Part shown: one piece after another, positions 49,881 to 62,762 of the stretch
Layout of the letters: each line of letters opens with the position of its first letter
How positions within the stretch are numbered: position 1 is the first letter of the stretch
DNA from: Apus apus
Taxonomy: Eukaryota; Chordata; Aves; Apodiformes; Apodidae
Direction of reading: 5' to 3'
Length of the DNA: 64,000 nucleotides
NCBI RefSeq assembly: GCF_020740795.1
Contig: NC_067312.1
Span: forward strand, 64,438,905 to 64,502,904
The notes under the pieces: model-generated
The model's database searches: none
What the model saw: the letters and a program-made list of their open reading frames with translations, nothing else
What the model was told of the DNA's origin: nothing
Program-made: the position numbers and the translations under genes

Positions 49881-52800
49881 GGCCTGAGAAGTCACCTAAA
49901 ACTGAAACCTCTTAATGATGCTCGCATTAAAGAGACTACAATTCCAACTACGATGAGACAAGCCTGCTGCTCTGTAGCTACCCAAATCATTCACGCATCC
50001 TCTCATTCTATGAAAAGGGTTGAGTAAGCTTTCCATAATTTTACCATTAAATACAAACCAGACCAGAAATAAAAACTCAAACCACTCTGGATTATATTAA
50101 ACATGAAAGTCTGTCCTCCTTCCTTGTGCCAGTATCTTAGCAAGGTGTGAGTGTAAGGCTGATCAGTTAAGTCTTCTGCCACACCGTCCTTGCTGTCCTG
50201 TGAGAATTTTTTTTCCCTGTTTCTCCAGGATCACCCCTTCTTCTCTCCCTGCTAGCTCTCCTGTGTCTCTATGTCATTATCCTGCTGAAGGAGCTTGTTC
50301 TCTCCAACTCCAGGGTTTCTTCAGTTGCACTGTGCATAGTTTGACAAAGTTCCCAGTGATTAAATTTCCTCCTGTAGCTTATTGTGAGAGTGTGAGGAAG
50401 AACTCAAAGAAATAAATGCAAGTTGCAGGCTTTGCATTTAGGTGTGGTTTTTAAAAAACTGCCTCCACCCAAGCCCCATACTTTTCAAGAGCTATGAGGG
50501 TCCTCCCAGCACCCTCTCTTCTTTAAAAGGGAGAGATTGAGCTAAGCCAGCCTCCAGTGTCTGAGCCCATTCATATCATAGCTCTTCTAAAGTTTGCTAG
50601 CAATCCTGTTAAAGTGACCCATTCTGTTAAGAGCTATGGAACTGAAGAGGTCAGAACCTGTTCTTCTGGGAGCCTTCATGCAGTGAAAAAAGAGCTTAAG
50701 CTGCTGTCACAACATCTCAGAAAGCATAGCTCAGAGACGTGCTTGAAGAAATCAAGGACATCTGCAAGGAGTTGCAAAGCACTGAATGGAGAGAGTATCT
50801 GTGATGCTAGATCTCCACTGGCAGGGTCAGACCAAAAATTATCAGGAGGTCCTTAGTATCTGGGCCATCACGAATAGCTATTCATCATGAGGCAGACCCC
50901 TATGCAGCACTGCAAGGGTCCTTGCCTGTGACCTATTATTTCTCTAATTTACAAATGCGTGTATTCCAGGAGCCTGAAAGCCCAAGAATTGTCTGGTTCT
51001 GTGGTTAATAAGATGTTATCAGGTTCCTATGACCAGATGGCATTTACCAGAGGGCTGAGTGGGAGGGAACTCAGGTGTGAACATGCAGATCTGCTGCCCA
51101 AGGTGTATAACTAGTCATTGCAAACAGCAAAGGTGCCAGATGGCTGTTGGAACTATCAAGCTATGGATGACTTACTCTCCTGAGAAGGTGATAGAAATAT
51201 ACACTCAAGACTAAATTCACTGAGTACACAATACATTGAGAAATAACCACTATGGTTTTGTAAAGCTGCATATGCCCCACTTGTCTGATAGGGCTTAATG
51301 GGAGATCCTCCAGAGATTACTGATGGTAATCCATCAAAGAGCTGGAAAAGGACATGAATGGAAAAATATTGATGCACCTGTATTTTGAGCAGAGTGCAGG
51401 TCTTGTCCCTCTTGTCTCCAAGTAAGACATGCTGGATGCAGAGAATGGAAAGAAAAAAGTGATTGAAATGACCACAGAGATGGAGGAGCTACTTTCAAGG
51501 ACATTTAAAAACTTGAGAGTTTTTGGTCTGGGACTGAGCTGAAGGGTATGAAACAGGCATGTGCAAAATCAGTAAAATGGAGGACAAGCTTAAGGTGGAA
51601 CTGTAGAACATCAAATCCTACAACACTGGAGCCAAGGTGACTGGTTTAAAACAGAAAAGAAAGAAACTGCTTCTATACAGAGGGGAAGGGAAATTTTGGA
51701 ACTTGCTGGCATAGGAGATTGTGACAGCAGACTGTCTCACAAGTAGAAGGGCTTGTGTCTTCTCCCTAAGTATTTCCTACTACCACAGCTGTGCACAGGA
51801 TATGTGCCAAGAGGACTGCTGTGCATCAGTAGTGCAGCATTTCCTACACTCTCTAATCAATGTCCTTTCCCTCCAGATCCCATGTATTACGTCCAATATG
51901 CTCCTCCTTTAGGAGACTCCTTTTAGGAGCCATTTGATGGACAGTGTGAGGTGGGATGGAGAAAGATTACCCAGCACATCTCTGTTGGAGAGCATCCTGT
52001 CTGGTGCTCAGCTAGATGGAGTCTCTCCCATAGCTCTTCCAGCTCCAGCTCAATGTCAGACACTCCAGGCAGGAATCCATGTAGTGTGGGCATCTCAGAG
52101 CATGTGCACTATGGAGAATCTTCCAACCCCTAAGATTCTGTGATTCTGTGAAATGCAGCGATGGAGCAAGGCCTGCAGGGCAGAGTAGATGAGATGAGCA
52201 GGAGCTGGCTGATCCCTCTCAGCCCATGAGACAAGGCAGGCCCACTTCACTCTTAGATTTTTCCTAACTACATTGTTTTGATTATAGGGCTAAAAGCTGA
52301 CCCAAACAGAGGGTCAAGTTATTGAAAAAGAAAAAATAAGGGTGAATTAAAAAATACAGACTAGGAGAAAAAGCACTGGTCACAAATGCCTCATAAATTC
52401 AGCATCAGCTTCCTTTGGTCCTCAAGCCAAGTCTGCTCTAATGCTATTTGCAGATATAGATTGCTGTCTTTTTCATTACGGTTATCAAATGATGCATTTG
52501 TGGCGCAGTTTCAGATCTCTCTCTGCCCTGGTAAGTGGATTATGCATCCTGGTGCCAGCACTACTTGAGATATAATACCAAGAATAAAAAAGAAATAATA
52601 AAATATCTCTCAGGCTTCTAGATTTTTCTCTCTCACTCTTTTTCAAAGATCTAATTAAGATATTTATATATCAACAGACAGAAGGGACCTGACTTCTGGT
52701 TTGATAGCAAAATGTGACAAAAGGCACTTTGCTAAGCATTTGCAATCACTGCTATTCCCAGCTAAAGTTCTGGGAAATTGTGTCAGTGTTTCTTCCTGCT

Positions 52801-54335
52801 GCTCAAGGCTAAGCCAAGCTCAACGAGATGAACATCCCCTCAGCAAGCCAACTGGCTGCCTCAGGTCACCACAGCATTTGTGTGTGTCCCCCATCAGCAC
52901 CAGGTACACAGAATCTCTTATCAGCCCCAAGGCTGCAGGAGTGCAAATAGAGAGGGTCCTTTGTCCCTCTCCCTGGTGCACATCCAACCGCACTGCACCC
53001 ATGCATCCAGCTACAGGTGGCATGTTTCATGCTTGGGTTTGGCAGGCTCACCTTGCTGGCAGTTGTGCTGCTTTGAGATGCCCCAGGAAGTGACACATTG
53101 CTTTCAGAACCCAATAACAATGTTGTCTATTTTGTGTGGTTTGAGCTGGCTTTAGTAAACTTGACAAAGGAATGTTTCTCTCACTGTCGGGTTAACCACA
53201 CCATTGCCCAGTAGACAGGAGACATTGGCAGAGGTCTGAGTGCTCCTGAGCCTGTTGAGAAACAGATATTTGTCTCTACCAGAAAAGTACCACAAGGACA
53301 GTAGGTATTTTTGAGGCTCTTTGTCACAGCTGAGTCCATCACCTTATTTCTGTTCTTGATACTTGCCTGCTTAAACACTAGACAGCTGAAAAGTGGCTGC
53401 TTCATTCTTAATTCAGGTAGTATCATTTGGAATGAGAAAGCATCTTGGCCATAATGCCAGGTGCAATCACAAGAACGAGTGGCCACAGGACTCTCTGGGT
53501 CCGTTCTGACAATATCTGTTCAGCCAGCAGAGGTGAACCTTAACTAGTAGCACTAAGGGAGCAGCAGGAAAGTTAATTGGATGGATCCATCCAATATTCT
53601 AAAACCTGATGGCTTTATGCTCTGGTTTACTTGCTTGTCATTGCTGGCCCATGATTCTGTCCATATTCCAGACTGTGCCATTACACACATGACCTCCACC
53701 TCAAATCCTGATCTCTATCATGAGCTGTGGCCTCCCCACCCTCACTGACTCCACTCCCCAATTTTCTCATGGACATCGTACACCTAAGGCTATACTGGCA
53801 CTGAAGCCTTAGTTAAAATGATACTGAACATGAGTGAAGCAAGGATGAAAAGGTTTCCTGAGCCCAAAAGTGTTATATGAAAATTACACCAGCAAGGTAA
53901 AGCAGGCTCTGCAGTATGCTTTTCCAATAACAATGGTATTAACCTCAAGGAGTGAAATAAACAGTGGAAACCTGATCCACAATAAAATCATTTTTTTTTA
54001 GCATTAAAAAAGGAAAGATAATAAAATGCTAGATAGCTGCTGAGTCAGGTCTATAGCAGGTCAGGTTCATAATAAAAAGACTGTACATGAGAAACCAGGT
54101 GATTCTTTTGGTCTGTATTAAGAGTTACAGAAGTCATTGGACTGGGAGGAGCTCATCATGACAGTTATGAAAGTTGCCCAATCAGTGCAAAACTGTCATT
54201 GACTTAAGATGGTTTTGCATCAGTCCCTATCATGGCACAGATGGAACTGGTCCACTTCACTTGCTAAACATTAAAGGTAAAATCTGCAAAACAGATAAGA
54301 CATGTTGCTGTCTTGCTCCCAGTAACTGAGAGACT
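49881..54335. other. Intergenic, no supported gene
   Basis: I found no conserved coding text. A piece of CR1 tail lies at 52111-52151. The reading frames of 60-130 codons look random. Confidence 0.5.
52111..52151 (+). mobile_element. CR1 3' tail remnant
   Basis: The CR1-like tail CTTCCAACCCCTAAGATTCTG is followed by a repeat of GATTCTGT. The upstream extent of the element is not clear. Confidence 0.5.
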
Positions 54336-56590
54336 AATAGAATCATGGAGTGGTTTGGGTTGGAAAGGACCTTAAAGATTATCTAGTTCTAACCCCGCTA
54401 CATGGGCAGGGACACTTCCCATTAGATCACATTGCTCAGAGCCCCATCCAACCTGTCCTTGAACACTCCCAGGGATGGGGCACACACAGCTTCCCTGGGC
54501 AATGTGTGTTCCACCACTCTCCCAGGAAATAATTTCTTCATAATGTCTAACCCAAATCTCCCCTCTTCCAGTTTAAAGACATTACCCCTTGTCCCATCAC
54601 TACATGCCCTTAGAAAAAGTCCCTTCCCAGTTTTCCTTTAGCCCCTCTAGGTACTAGAAGGCTGCTGTAAGGTCACCCTGGAGCCTTCTCTTTGCCAGGC
54701 TGAACAACTCTTTCAGCCTGTCTTCATATGAGTGGTGCTCCAGCCCTCTGATTATCTTTATGGTCCTCATCTGGACTTGCTCCAACAGCTCCATGTCCTT
54801 CTTGTGTTGGGGACACCACAGCTGAACACACTACTCCAGGTTTACTCTTAGGAGAGCAGAGTAGAAGGGGAGAATCACCTCCCTTGACCTGCTGCCCACA
54901 TTTCTTGTGATGCAGCTCAGGATATTGTTGGCTTTCTGGGCTGGAAAGCTCACCAGCTCATATTAAGCTTTTCATCAGCCAACACCCCCAAGTCCCCTTC
55001 CTTAGAGCTACTCTCAATCCATTCGTCCACCCTGTGCTTGGGATTGCCTCGACCCATGTGAAGGACCTTGCACTTGACCTTATTGAACTTCATGAGGTTG
55101 GAATGGGCCCACCATTCAAGCCTGTCAAGGTCCCTCTGGATGGCATCCCTCCCCTCGAGTATTTTGACCACACCAAATAGCTTGGTGTCATCAGCAAACT
55201 TGCTGAGGATGCACTGTCCATGTCACTGACAAATACGTTAATCAGCACCAGTAGTGGTCCCCATACTGACCCTGGAGTAATACCACTCGTCACTGATCTC
55301 CACTTGGACATAATTGATCACAACTCTTTGAATGTGATCATCCAGCCAATTCCTTACCCACTGAGTGTTCCATCTGTCAAGTCTATGTCTCCCCAGTTTA
55401 GAGACCAGGATGTTGTGCAGGACAGTCTCACATTATGTGCAAGTCCATGTAGATGATGTCTGTTGCTCTCTGCTTGTGCAATGATGCTGTGACCCCACGG
55501 TAGAAAGCCAACAAACTTGTCAGGCACAATTTGCCCTTGGTGAAACCATGTTGGTTTCTACATTTACTATGTGCCTTAGCAGAACCTTCAGGAGGATCTG
55601 CTCCATGATCTTTCCAGGCACAGAGGTGAGACTGACTGGTCTGTAGTTCTCTGGGTCTTCATTTTTTCCCTTTTTGAAAATAGGGATTATATTTCCCCTT
55701 TTACAGTTAGTGGGAACTTGATTGCCACAGCTTCTCAAATATGATGGAAAGCAGCTTTGCAACTTCATTCACCAGTTGTTTCAGGAGTCATGGATGGACC
55801 TCATCAAGTTCCATGGACTTGTGCACTATCAGGTTCTTTAGATGGTCTTGAACCAGCTCTTCTCCTTCAGTGGGTGGATCTTCCTTCTCTCAGTACCTGC
55901 CTTTGCCTTCTGTAACTTGAGTGGTGTGGCTAGAGCCCCTGTCAGTGAAGACTGAGGCAAAAAAAAAATTAAGTGCCTCAGCCTTCTCCATATCCCTTGT
56001 GACCAGGTCTCCTGTATCCTTATGGAGAGGGCCTACATTTTCCCTAGTCATCATTTTATCACTGACATACCTGTAGAAGCTTTTCTAGTTACCCTTGTTG
56101 TCCCTGGCCAGATTTAATTCTATCTGGGCTTTAGTTTTCCTAACCTGATCCCTGGCTGCTTGGACAACTTCTTTGTACTCCTCCCAGGCTACCTATCCTT
56201 GTTTCCACCCTCTGTAGACTCTTTTTACATCTAAGTGTGTCCAGGAGCCCCTTGTTCATACATGCAGGTTTCCTGGCATTCTTGTCTGCCGTCCTCTTTG
56301 TTAGGATGCATTGTTCCTGCGCTTGGAGGTGATCCTTGAATATTCACAACCTTTTCTGGGCTCTTCTTGCCTCCAGGGCTTTATCCCATGGTACCCTACC
56401 AAGCAGATCCATGAAAGGTGAAGGTCTGCCCTGAGGATCCTGAATTCCACCATTTTGTGGTCACTGCAGCCAAGGCTGCCCTTCAGCTTCATGTTGTCCT
56501 CTAACTCATCCTTGTTGGTGAGAACAGTATAGCACCTTTTCTCACTGGTTCATCTACCTCATCACCCAATGCCCTTCAGCAGGCTTGGCC
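54336..56590 (-). mobile_element. CR1 LINE, about 2.25 kb, decayed
   Basis: The 3' end lies at 54336 (AGAATCATGGAGTGGTTTGGG on the plus strand). On the minus strand, pieces of reverse transcriptase are readable: [20 protein letters not shown] and [17 protein letters not shown] around 55600-55700, and [20 protein letters not shown] around 55090. Many stops and frameshifts show that it is inactive. The 5' limit is approximate. Confidence 0.88.
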
Positions 56591-58525
56591 AATTGATCCT
56601 CACAGAGATTCTGAGGAGAAGACGGAAGAGAGAGGGAAAAGGCACAGAACCAGATTTTCACTAGATGGAAGCCTGTGTTACCTAACTGAACTCTGAATGG
56701 AGCCACACTAAACTACATCAGTCAAGCTTTAATCCATAAAGGCTTCAGAGACCTCAAAAGCAATAAATTGGCTTATCTACTGCCAAAACTTTACAGCTAT
56801 TGAAAGGAGTCTTGGGGTCAGAAAAAGCGGAGCACAAAAATGTCTGTGTCATATTAACAGGTGTGACTTGCAGCTGGGCTGTGTCATCTCAAGGTTTCTA
56901 CTATTTAACACATTGATCATGTGGCTACAAACATAGAATCAAATGCAACACATTAAAAATCAATTATAAATAATATCAAGCACAAATATGCAGCCTGAGA
57001 AGACAGTGGCATCTAGTGCAGGGGGAATATGAGAAGAGATTGCCGTTCATTTTAAGAACTGGGAAATCTCTTTATTTGAGGAGAAGGATGATATCATTGT
57101 CTAGCTATGTCAGTGAGAGATTTTATGTGAAGAGAGTTCATCCCACAGCAGCTAGAAATACACAATCTTTGCTTGGAGTTAAGCATGAACGGGGAGAAGA
57201 CAAGTTTGATTTCCTGGGCTTGAGTGGCTAAGGTGTAAGCTGACCAGAAGGGCTTAGGTTCCTTTGGTCGGCTGATATCCTAAAAGCAAATGGTCCATGC
57301 AGTATGGAGCTGTGGGTCACAGCTTAGACCACCCCTCACCTTGCATTTCTCCAGATAGACTGTGAACATTATGTGCTCCTTCTACAACAGACAATGACTG
57401 ACATGAAGAGCCAATTAGTTTGGAAAGAAGTTGGCCACAATTTCAGCCTCTTCCCAGAGGTTTCTGCTTCTCCCTGGTGGATTATTTTAGTAGAGCAGAT
57501 AATTTCTACTGAAGAGGCTGGATTTTAATGAATTCGTGTCAGATGACAGTCATCTCTAAGGTAGCCTGAGGCATTTGCACAGCAGGATATGCTAGCATCA
57601 TTCTCCATGTTTCTCCTGTGCCTCAAGCCACTGAAAATTCTTAATAGTGCTCACTGTTTGATGGGCCTTCTGAGCATCACTGCATCAGCACATGGTTTCC
57701 CCTGCATTGATTGCACCTTCTTTCTTGGGTGACTGCCTCCTGGCTTTGCTTTAGTTCTTGTTTGTGCAGACACATGGAGGGGCCTCAGCTCCCTATAGTG
57801 ACAAAAAATGGGTTTGATCACTACTGGTGACTTAATGGATTACATGAAAAACTAAAAAAATGGGATTGCATGAGCATGAAGGTGCATGAAAGTGGGGGCT
57901 TATAATGCTGGAGTCGTAAGCTAGGCAGATAGCTCAGAGGGTCTTTTTAAGAAAGGTTCTTTCTCCTTTTTGCTTTTCTTCCCCATAGTAATTAAAAATC
58001 CACTCATAACTGCTGTGACAGTAGCTGATATGTCAGCATTGTTAGTTCTTATTACAGGGTATTTGCTGGGCTGCCAAAGCAAACGAGCATAGCTCCACCA
58101 AAGTCATTTGAATGTCTCTGACTTAAAACAGCTGAGAATAATTTTTACTAGTTGCAATAAATAACAATGCTGACAACCTGGCTTGGATCCAAAGTGCAGT
58201 GCAAATTTTTATGCGAGTTGTTGGAAGGAAATTATTCTGTAGGCTCCAGGCACTCCTCTGGGACACAAAAATTAATGAGCAGCACTTTAGTTTATCAGAA
58301 TTTGAAAGAAAAATGTCCTCCAGCAGCCCCCAGTAATGCCTCTTTGTTGCATTAATCTTCAGAGATTGGTGCAGATTTCAAATATGAAGACAAAAATTAG
58401 ATGAGAAAAAACATAACCAGAGGTTTATCAGAAAGTAACTGTCAGCCTTCAGTGCAAAGGCAGGAAGGTGCTGAAAAATACACATTTATCTGTACTATTC
58501 CGTATAATAGAAATATAATTGTCTG

Positions 58526-58587
<62 letters not shown>

Positions 58588-61500
58588 CATAAAGCTACTA
58601 TGAATGATATACTATCTGCAGTGTATCTTTCCCCTGCAAATACATGGGGCGAATGTTTAAAAAAGACACAAGACAGACCTTGTTGAAAGACATGATGAGA
58701 CCAGGAAATCCTCTAGGCACAATAATTCCTTTTGGCTGATGACTTCACAAGATTGAAAATTTGCCATTTATACAGTGCAAAAGAACAACCATTGTGACAG
58801 CTCCTGCACAGTGGTAGGAGGGAGAGGAAAATGGGTGAACTTGTCTCACCTTCAGGTGTCATGTTCGTCAAGCTGCTTCCTATGCATAAGGAAAGGCAGG
58901 TAGTTAAGATTAGTACTGATGAAATCCAGCACACTTGAGTACAGAGTGCTGAAAACAGTTGGTGAGCTATGCTGCTAAGTCTGCAAGGAAGGCACAGTGC
59001 TCTCAAGGACTCATAAATGCTGTCCTTATGCTACATGCTGCAGCCAGGTGAGCCCTTTCCTTCAGAAGGGGAAAGGAGGACATGACATAGTAAGAAGGAG
59101 AGAGATGGATCATGGCATGCCCTTTTCTGTCCACTTTCTTGCTGGCTAGGACATTGCTTTCTACTTCTTACATCACTCACTGTTTAAGTCCACTGTGTAA
59201 AGCTAAGCAGCCAGCAGAGGTAAGATTATGAAGTAGATCTGAAGCATGCTGGGAAAATATGTTCCTTGGACAAAGGGGGTTGCAGATTCAGGTGTCTTCA
59301 GGCAAACGGGATTTGAACAGAGCTCCTCAGCTCCTTGTGTGATGTGCTAACAACTAAGGACCACACTTACTGGTGTGGGCTTGTACACATCCAGAGTGGA
59401 GAAGATCTGCTGCAAGATGAGACAGCCTTGGCCGTGCCCTGAGGCACATAGACATGTGTGACTGTGCTACCTCAAGCCCAGATATTGCAAAGACCAGAAG
59501 TTTGAGCATATTCAGGACTTTAGCTGCTAGTGTCTTATGTTCTTGATTGCCTGATGCCTGGAGCTGGAATATGGAGAAAGAAGGAAGGACATTACAGAAA
59601 ACACACCCTGAATCTTCAGAGTTACCACCAGCAGCTTGACACCTCACCAGAGGCAGCTGTGGGAGCATGTTGGTAGGGTAAACCTGATATAAGGCTAGGT
59701 TTTCAAAGTGTGCTGTTGCTTTCCATAAGGTCTGGTCTTGGGAAAGTCATCGCTGATTGAGAAACAATTCTGCTGCTGTAACAAAATGCTGGAAAAAAGG
59801 AAAACCAGGGAAACTAGGCTTAATCCTACTTGAATCTCAATTAACTTGATGTAGTAGAAATGGCCTTGATGCAGTACTGGGCTTGTTAAATTCTGTGAGG
59901 AGGATAATTCCTCCTTTGGGATTGTTGTTCTTTGGAGATATATATCTAAACCAATTACTCTCCTTGGGCTGATGCCCCTGCCTGTAAACCTGGCAGAAAC
60001 TCACTTCAGCTCAAATTTCTGAACTGTCAGTTCAAGTAAAGGGCTCTTTTGCACTCAGCTATTTATTGTCTCCTTGCCCTCCTCAGACATTGTGAGCTCT
60101 GTGACTGGCAGTGCCTTTTAGGGTGGGAGGAAAGCCCTTACATCCAAACCACAAATTGGAAGAGGGAAAGCAAATAACATCCAACATACTGGTGAAGCAG
60201 AGGAGGTGAGGGAGGAGTGGGAAAGTGATTATCTTGAAAGTGCAGGCTGGTTCAGCAGGGTTGTTGTCCTGAAAGTGGGGTCCGTTACCCAGGGTGCAAG
60301 GAGCCAATCCACATACAGAGTTGAGATACTTGCTTTAATATCCAGTTCTGTGCAGAACAGGGGGCAGGGGGGTGTTCCACAAAGCAAGCTCAGTTTCCCA
60401 AAACACAAGTGCTAAGTACCCAAAAACATGAGAAAGAACTTTATCTCTAACATTATTCTATCACTGGCACATACCATGGGTCACTAATCCCTCTCTTCCA
60501 TTTAAAGTGGCAATGCTCAGGAATTTCACTGCTCATGCTCAAAGAGTGAGGGGTTTGTTTTTAGCAGGGGTCCCTCTAGGCTGTGGGTGTGAATTTTATT
60601 CTCCACTCATTAGTATGGTAATACAGTTATTTCAATTGCTCAATGTGTTTTTCGCCAGTGCTCAAGCCTGTAACCAAAACAAGCTGTGGGGAGTGCTCCT
60701 TTCCATCCCTTCCATCTGTCCTGCAGGTGTCCTGCAGGCCTGTCTCAAGGCTGGGCTGATGACTACCTGGGGAGTGTTTTCCTCTAACTGGAATCTGTTT
60801 GTGTCTGATTCTTACAGTTTTACTGTTGTCTAGATCTTGTTTTTATTCTGCATGTCGCTTATGTTCTCTTTTATGTGATTTTTCCCAAATGTGATTTTTT
60901 CCCCAAAATTTTACTTATTTCAATTAACAACTGACAACAGGTGACTACAAGTGATCTCTATACCAAATGACTGGCTTTTCCCAGGGAGTTGCCTCGGGTG
61001 CCACCAACAGGCAGAGGTAAGCTTTCCAAAGACATGAGCAGGTTGCGGCTAACCTCAGCTAGGATATTTCACCTCTCTCAAGGATCTGTAGACCTCCACA
61101 CTGCATCTTCCCAAGCATCTAAGAGTGACTGCAGATTTCAGTCATTTACACTCCTTAAAATCCATGGCTGTCAGACTGGTGCATACCCAGACTCACCCTC
61201 GTGTTGTTGTCCATTGATTTCTATACACCCAATTCAGCTGCCTCCCCACGGCCCTTCAAATCTACAAGCCAGACAGAGGTACTGTGGAAAGCCATGTAAG
61301 GCAAAGCTGCTGAAGAAAGGTGATGGTGAATAGCTGCAAATGTGAGCGGCAGGGCATGGCTACAAGAGAGCCTGATGTGGGAGCTGGTTATGCAAAACCC
61401 CATCTTGTCTGGGTAGAAAGTGCCTTGTTACAACTGCTGTATATTCATTAGAATTTTTTTTTTCCTCTAAATTAGCAGGCGTTGAAACTGCAATGCAAGA

Positions 61501-62762
61501 AAAAAAACAGAGTGTGACCAGCTAGTGCAAGACCTTGTCCTCTTTTGGGCTGTGCTCACAGATTCAGCTGCTGGTCTGGTTAGGCTTTTTGGCAGCCAGC
61601 AGAAAAATGACCTTTTTCTACATTCGCTTGATAGCATGGTTACAGAGGACACTGTGACAAGTTCCACCAGCCACTGTTCTTGCACACACATCTATTCCAA
61701 CTCCCTTCCATTTCCTTTCTGGAAAGAGGAAACAGTAGTACCATTCTCCACCTTTCATCTTGTCACAAAAAAAAATTGCAGACATTTTGTTGGATAGGTT
61801 TAGAATGTAGAATTGCTGGATGATTAATGAGAATTTTATAAGGAGCTCTTAGCAAAATGCCTATGCTGGCTTTTATCTTCTTTTTTTCCTAGTTCTATTT
61901 CAGAGCTGCCAAACTTCCACAAGGTGCTGGAGAAAAACCTGTATTGGGAGCAGATAGAAAAGGAGTTATTTTAATTAATGCCTTGTATGGCTCAGCAGTT
62001 CCAGGCAGTTTGTGTGCTTTGTGTGTCTCCCTGTTTGTGGGAGTGGTGTTTGCAGTGGGGTATAGTATAGCTTTTGTGGTGAGCATGTGCCTTTCTGGAC
62101 ACCAAAAAAAGGCTTAAAGGGAGAGTACAGTGAGGCTGTAATCCTTCTCTTTGTTGAGTCCTTGCTTTTCAGGCATTTTGAGGGGCAGAAACGTACCTTG
62201 CAGAAAGGTTACTTCTCTTCTCTTGAGCATTCCTCAGAGACCTTTACCATATCGCACAGCAATGGCTAATTAACTTCCCCTTTGTGATGCCACTTATCCC
62301 AGTTTCATTCTTTCACAGCTATTTCTGACCCTTTTGCCCCACAGTGCCCTTATCTGCTGCATTGATATGACCTGATCTCACATATATTCTCATGTATTGT
62401 ATGGGCTGAGATTGCCTCTTAACTTCTCCCCTCACAGGTTAAAGGTGTTGAGCTTTTTAGGTATCTTACGCATACTGTAGATCTCCGTTTAGTTTTGTGA
62501 ATCCTTTCTCCTCTTTTTGAAACTTTTTGTCAGCCATCTGCACAACCCATTTCCATTGAGACTGCCCACAGGCAATGGGAGCTGATAATTCATCATGTTT
62601 GCTGATAATTCATCATTTTCACTGAAAAAGCAATACAAAATTTTAATGATCACAATCCAGTGATTGTACATGCAGCTATTGTACATCACTCAAGTCTTGA
62701 AGTTTTCTATAGTCACACATTCACTTACATCCTTTCTTGACTTAGGCCATGAGCCCATGGCT
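56591..62762. other. Intergenic, no supported gene
   Basis: There is no conserved exon on either strand that I can recognise. It includes the CTAT microsatellite listed below and a possible, unconfirmed LTR-like stretch around 60275-60420. Confidence 0.5.
58522..58587. repeat. (CTAT)n microsatellite
   Basis: About 16 tetranucleotide units, perfect apart from the first (TCTG). This is a typical length-variable marker. The open frame across it (Ser-Ile-Tyr-Leu repeats) is not a gene. Confidence 0.97.

Noticed and set aside
58401..58592. Frame of 63 codons ending in Ile-Tyr-Leu-Ser repeats
   Set aside because: It is translation of the CTAT microsatellite.
60275..60960. Possible LTR on the minus strand (ATTAAAG signal followed by a TGGATTGGCTCCTTG-like U5)
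   Set aside because: I could not find convincing termini, a primer-binding site or a second copy in the window.
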